64,000 nt of DNA from Siphonodentalium dalli (taxonomy: Eukaryota > Mollusca > Scaphopoda > Gadilida > Siphonodentaliidae), in assembly GCA_032622095.1 (NCBI GenBank), contig CP136066.1:93703319-93767318 (forward strand), in the 5' to 3' direction. Both the position numbers and the translations under genes were made by a program. Positions 61,966 to 64,000 of this stretch are shown here, one piece after another. Position 1 is the first letter of the stretch. Every line of letters begins with the position of its first letter. The notes beneath the pieces were generated by a model. The model was not told the origin of the DNA. It searched no databases and saw nothing but the letters and a program-made list of their open reading frames with translations.

Positions 61966-64000
61966 CAGTTTAGTGATGTTCCGATAATGAAAATGACCAT
62001 CGGACCGATTTCCGATAACTGGACGCACAATCGACCGATTTCCGATTCCGATTCCGATGTTTATATATATTGTGCGTTTGTTCCCATACTGGACCTATAT
62101 ACACCCAATGCACTCCCAACCCCTCATAGTTTCAAAGCCAAATACATCAAAGAAATATATACACATGTCGTGACAGTATTTCCGCCGACGTCGGTCGTGT
62201 GCTGCCTTTGATGTATACCGGTAGTTGTTTTGACAAAGAGATCAAAGGTGCCGACTCAAAGTCACGTTACGACCGCATTTGGAACATCTGCACGCGGTGT
62301 AAAAGTCTTGATTGAATACTTGTAAGTTGCGACGATGTATGGAAATGGTGACTTTTATGGTCAATGACTCAATGGAATGGTGATGATTATTAACTAAATT
62401 TAAACTGATGGATAATAATTGGTGTGACAGCTGTCAGATTTGTCTGAGATTTCCCAAATTCCGATTGGTCACATCGCTTGTCTTTTAATAACTGGGAAGC
62501 CTTTATAGTTCCGCCTAGTGAATTTTTTTTTTCCCCTCCAAATTCAACGTGGAACTAAGCATTTCATTAATCACTAAGTTTTATAACAATGGCGAATCGA
62601 GGAGCTAAGAAAACAAGTACTATTTGGGAATATTTCTCTATATTGTCCCCATCGGACGAAAAGGCTAAATGTGATGTCTGCGAAGTTTTAATTTCCCGGG
62701 GAGGGAAAAAAACAAAATTGTACACAACCACCAACCTGCGGCACCACTTAATGGCATGCCATCCGACCCAGTACAAACTGATGGAAACAAAACAGACGGA
62801 ACACGAAGAAGGAAAAAAAAGGAAGCGATCAATTAGAAGGTGAAACGCCATCTACAACATCAGAACTCAAGAGGGTTCACCAAATGAAGTTAACTGATGT
62901 TGTAAACAAAATGACCCCATGGCCGCCTACAGATAGCCGGACAGTACGCATGAACCAGAAGCTTGCCGAAATGATCGCGATAGACTTCGAACCTTTCTAC
63001 ATCACTGAACATGTTGGTTTCCAAAGATTCGTGGCAGCACTTGAGCCAAGATATAAGCTTCCTACACGACAGCACATAAGTTATAACATTATTCCAGACA
63101 TGTATAATAAAATCAAAGAGAGGATTAAAGTAGAGTTGGTTGAAATGAGTCACATCAGCGTCACGACTGATATCTGGTCTAGTGGTTCCACTTCTTTGAT
63201 GAGTCTCACGGGTCACTGGGTTGACAAACAATTCAACAGGAAGCGGTGTGTGCTCAATGCGTCGTCCTTTCCAGGAAGCCACACAGGAGAGGCAATATCT
63301 GACGAAATTGGCAGGATGTTATCTGAGTGGGATAAAGTGCTGGTTATTCTGAGAGACAACGCTGCGAACGCAGTTTCTGGTTGTCAATTGACCGGGATCT
63401 ATCATTTGGGATGTTTTACCCACACACTGCAGCTCGTAATTCATGATGCTATAAATGTACAATGATCTGTTATCGATATGTTGGCAATTAGTCGAAAGAT
63501 TGCGGGACATTTTAGTCGGTCGCCTCTGGCTAACTTTCACAAGAAACACGAGTTACCCGAGCACCATATAATACAGGACGTTTCTACTAGATGGAATAGC
63601 ACATATTATATGTTGGATCGCATTGTTGAGCAGCGACTTGCCTTGGTTGAGTATTCAAGCGATCATGATATACCAGTGATGACATCAAATCAATGGAATA
63701 TCGCACAAACGCTGCTAAAGACCCTGCGCAGATTTGAGCAGATGACTCAGGGAAATGTCAGAGGCAAGGGCGTCTTGCTCGTCCATCATTCCATCTACTT
63801 CACTTCTAATTAGTGTGCTCTCCTGTCACGATGATGACAGGGGAATCCAGACATTAACTGATTCGTTAAAGGCTTCATTGTTAAAGCGGACTGCTGATAT
63901 TGAAAACAACAAACTTTTGGTTCTCGCTACATTCGCAGATCCCAGATATAAAGCTGTTTTCTTTGCGGACAAAGATGGCTCAACAAACGATCAGTTAAAA
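61966..64000 (+). mobile_element. hAT transposon, 5' end and transposase part (right end outside window)
   Basis: The left end is placed at about 61966-61971 (CAGTTTAGTGATGTTCCGAT), followed by direct words ACCGATTTCCGAT and GATTCCGATTCCGAT. Such subterminal repeats are usual in hAT elements of the ZBED/Charlie type. About 600 bp later the transposase begins. The exact left base and the target duplication cannot be fixed without the right end. Confidence 0.7.
62589..64000 (+). pseudogene. hAT-superfamily transposase with BED zinc finger, broken
   Basis: Reading starts at ATG 62589. A BED-type finger is seen with C28, C31, H53 and H58 (CDVC and HHLMACH). The frame is lost in an A-run near 62810-62822 and resumes one frame over (GSDQLEGETPSTTSELKRVH to MKLTDVV). 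The catalytic part has ITEHVGFQRFVAALEPRY, TTDIWSS, GHWVD, VILRDNAANAVSG and CFTHTLQLVIHDA, all typical hAT blocks. An in-frame TGA at 63463-63465 interrupts it, and the same frame continues (IAGHFSRS, DVSTRWNSTYYML). A second frameshift near 63760-63790 leads to PSTSLLISVL and LATFADPRYKAVFFADK. The C-terminal dimerisation domain is outside. It has two frameshifts and one stop, so the gene is inactive. Its left end (TAGTGATGTTCC) is unlike the family B end. Confidence 0.85.

Noticed and set aside
61966..64000. The broken hAT gene as the autonomous parent of family B MITEs
   Set aside because: Its visible left end (TAGTGATGTTCC) does not match the family B terminus CAAGCCTTG, and its right end is outside the window.

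Overview
This is an AT-rich eukaryotic window with spliced genes, long introns and very many transposon-derived repeats. The frequent TACATGTA and AGGCCTA words, the simple repeats rich in GTCCGTCCGTC, the CCCCCGCC-tipped elements and the GIMAP-type gene suggest a marine invertebrate, most likely a lophotrochozoan such as a bivalve mollusc. The species cannot be named from the sequence alone. No tRNA, rRNA or CRISPR array was recognised.

Three host genes can be supported. (1) 690-1438, minus strand: the AIG1-type GTPase exon of a GIMAP-like gene; its 5' exons were not found. (2) 10579-14990, plus strand: a complete-looking four-exon coding region (528 codons plus stop) for an MFS transporter that resembles the SLC46 family. 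All three splice junctions keep the frame. (3) 32818-57798 and beyond, plus strand: the 5' part of a gene for a long acidic, low-complexity protein that resembles RBM33. Six constitutive coding exons join in frame (299 codons). A seventh segment at 44901 behaves as an optional exon: with one donor it keeps the frame, with the other it brings an immediate stop. The C-terminal half of this gene lies past the right edge.

The rest is mostly mobile DNA. 1.8-8.5 kb holds diverged repeats, a TTAA-flanked element and a LINE remnant. 14-25.6 kb holds nine of eleven copies of a palindromic element (family A, CAGTAATGCCC ends, TA flanks), with four hAT-like elements (family B, CAAGCCTTG ends, 8-bp target duplications in intact copies). 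20-61 kb carries several families that end in TTAA followed by CCCTTT or AGG and have large internal hairpins (families C, D, E, F), as expected of piggyBac-type non-autonomous elements. 49.6-56 kb is a stack of insertions: a family C element split by a poly-G-tipped element and by six head-to-tail Helitron-like units. 58.2-61.3 kb is a second split family C element. 61.97-64 kb holds a broken hAT transposase gene that runs off the right edge.

The three genes show no sign of working together. The main themes are how the RBM33-like gene tolerates dense insertions in its introns, and how several element families share terminal sequences that suggest shared transposases. All family assignments come from reading the sequence and from memory of the families; no database search was made.
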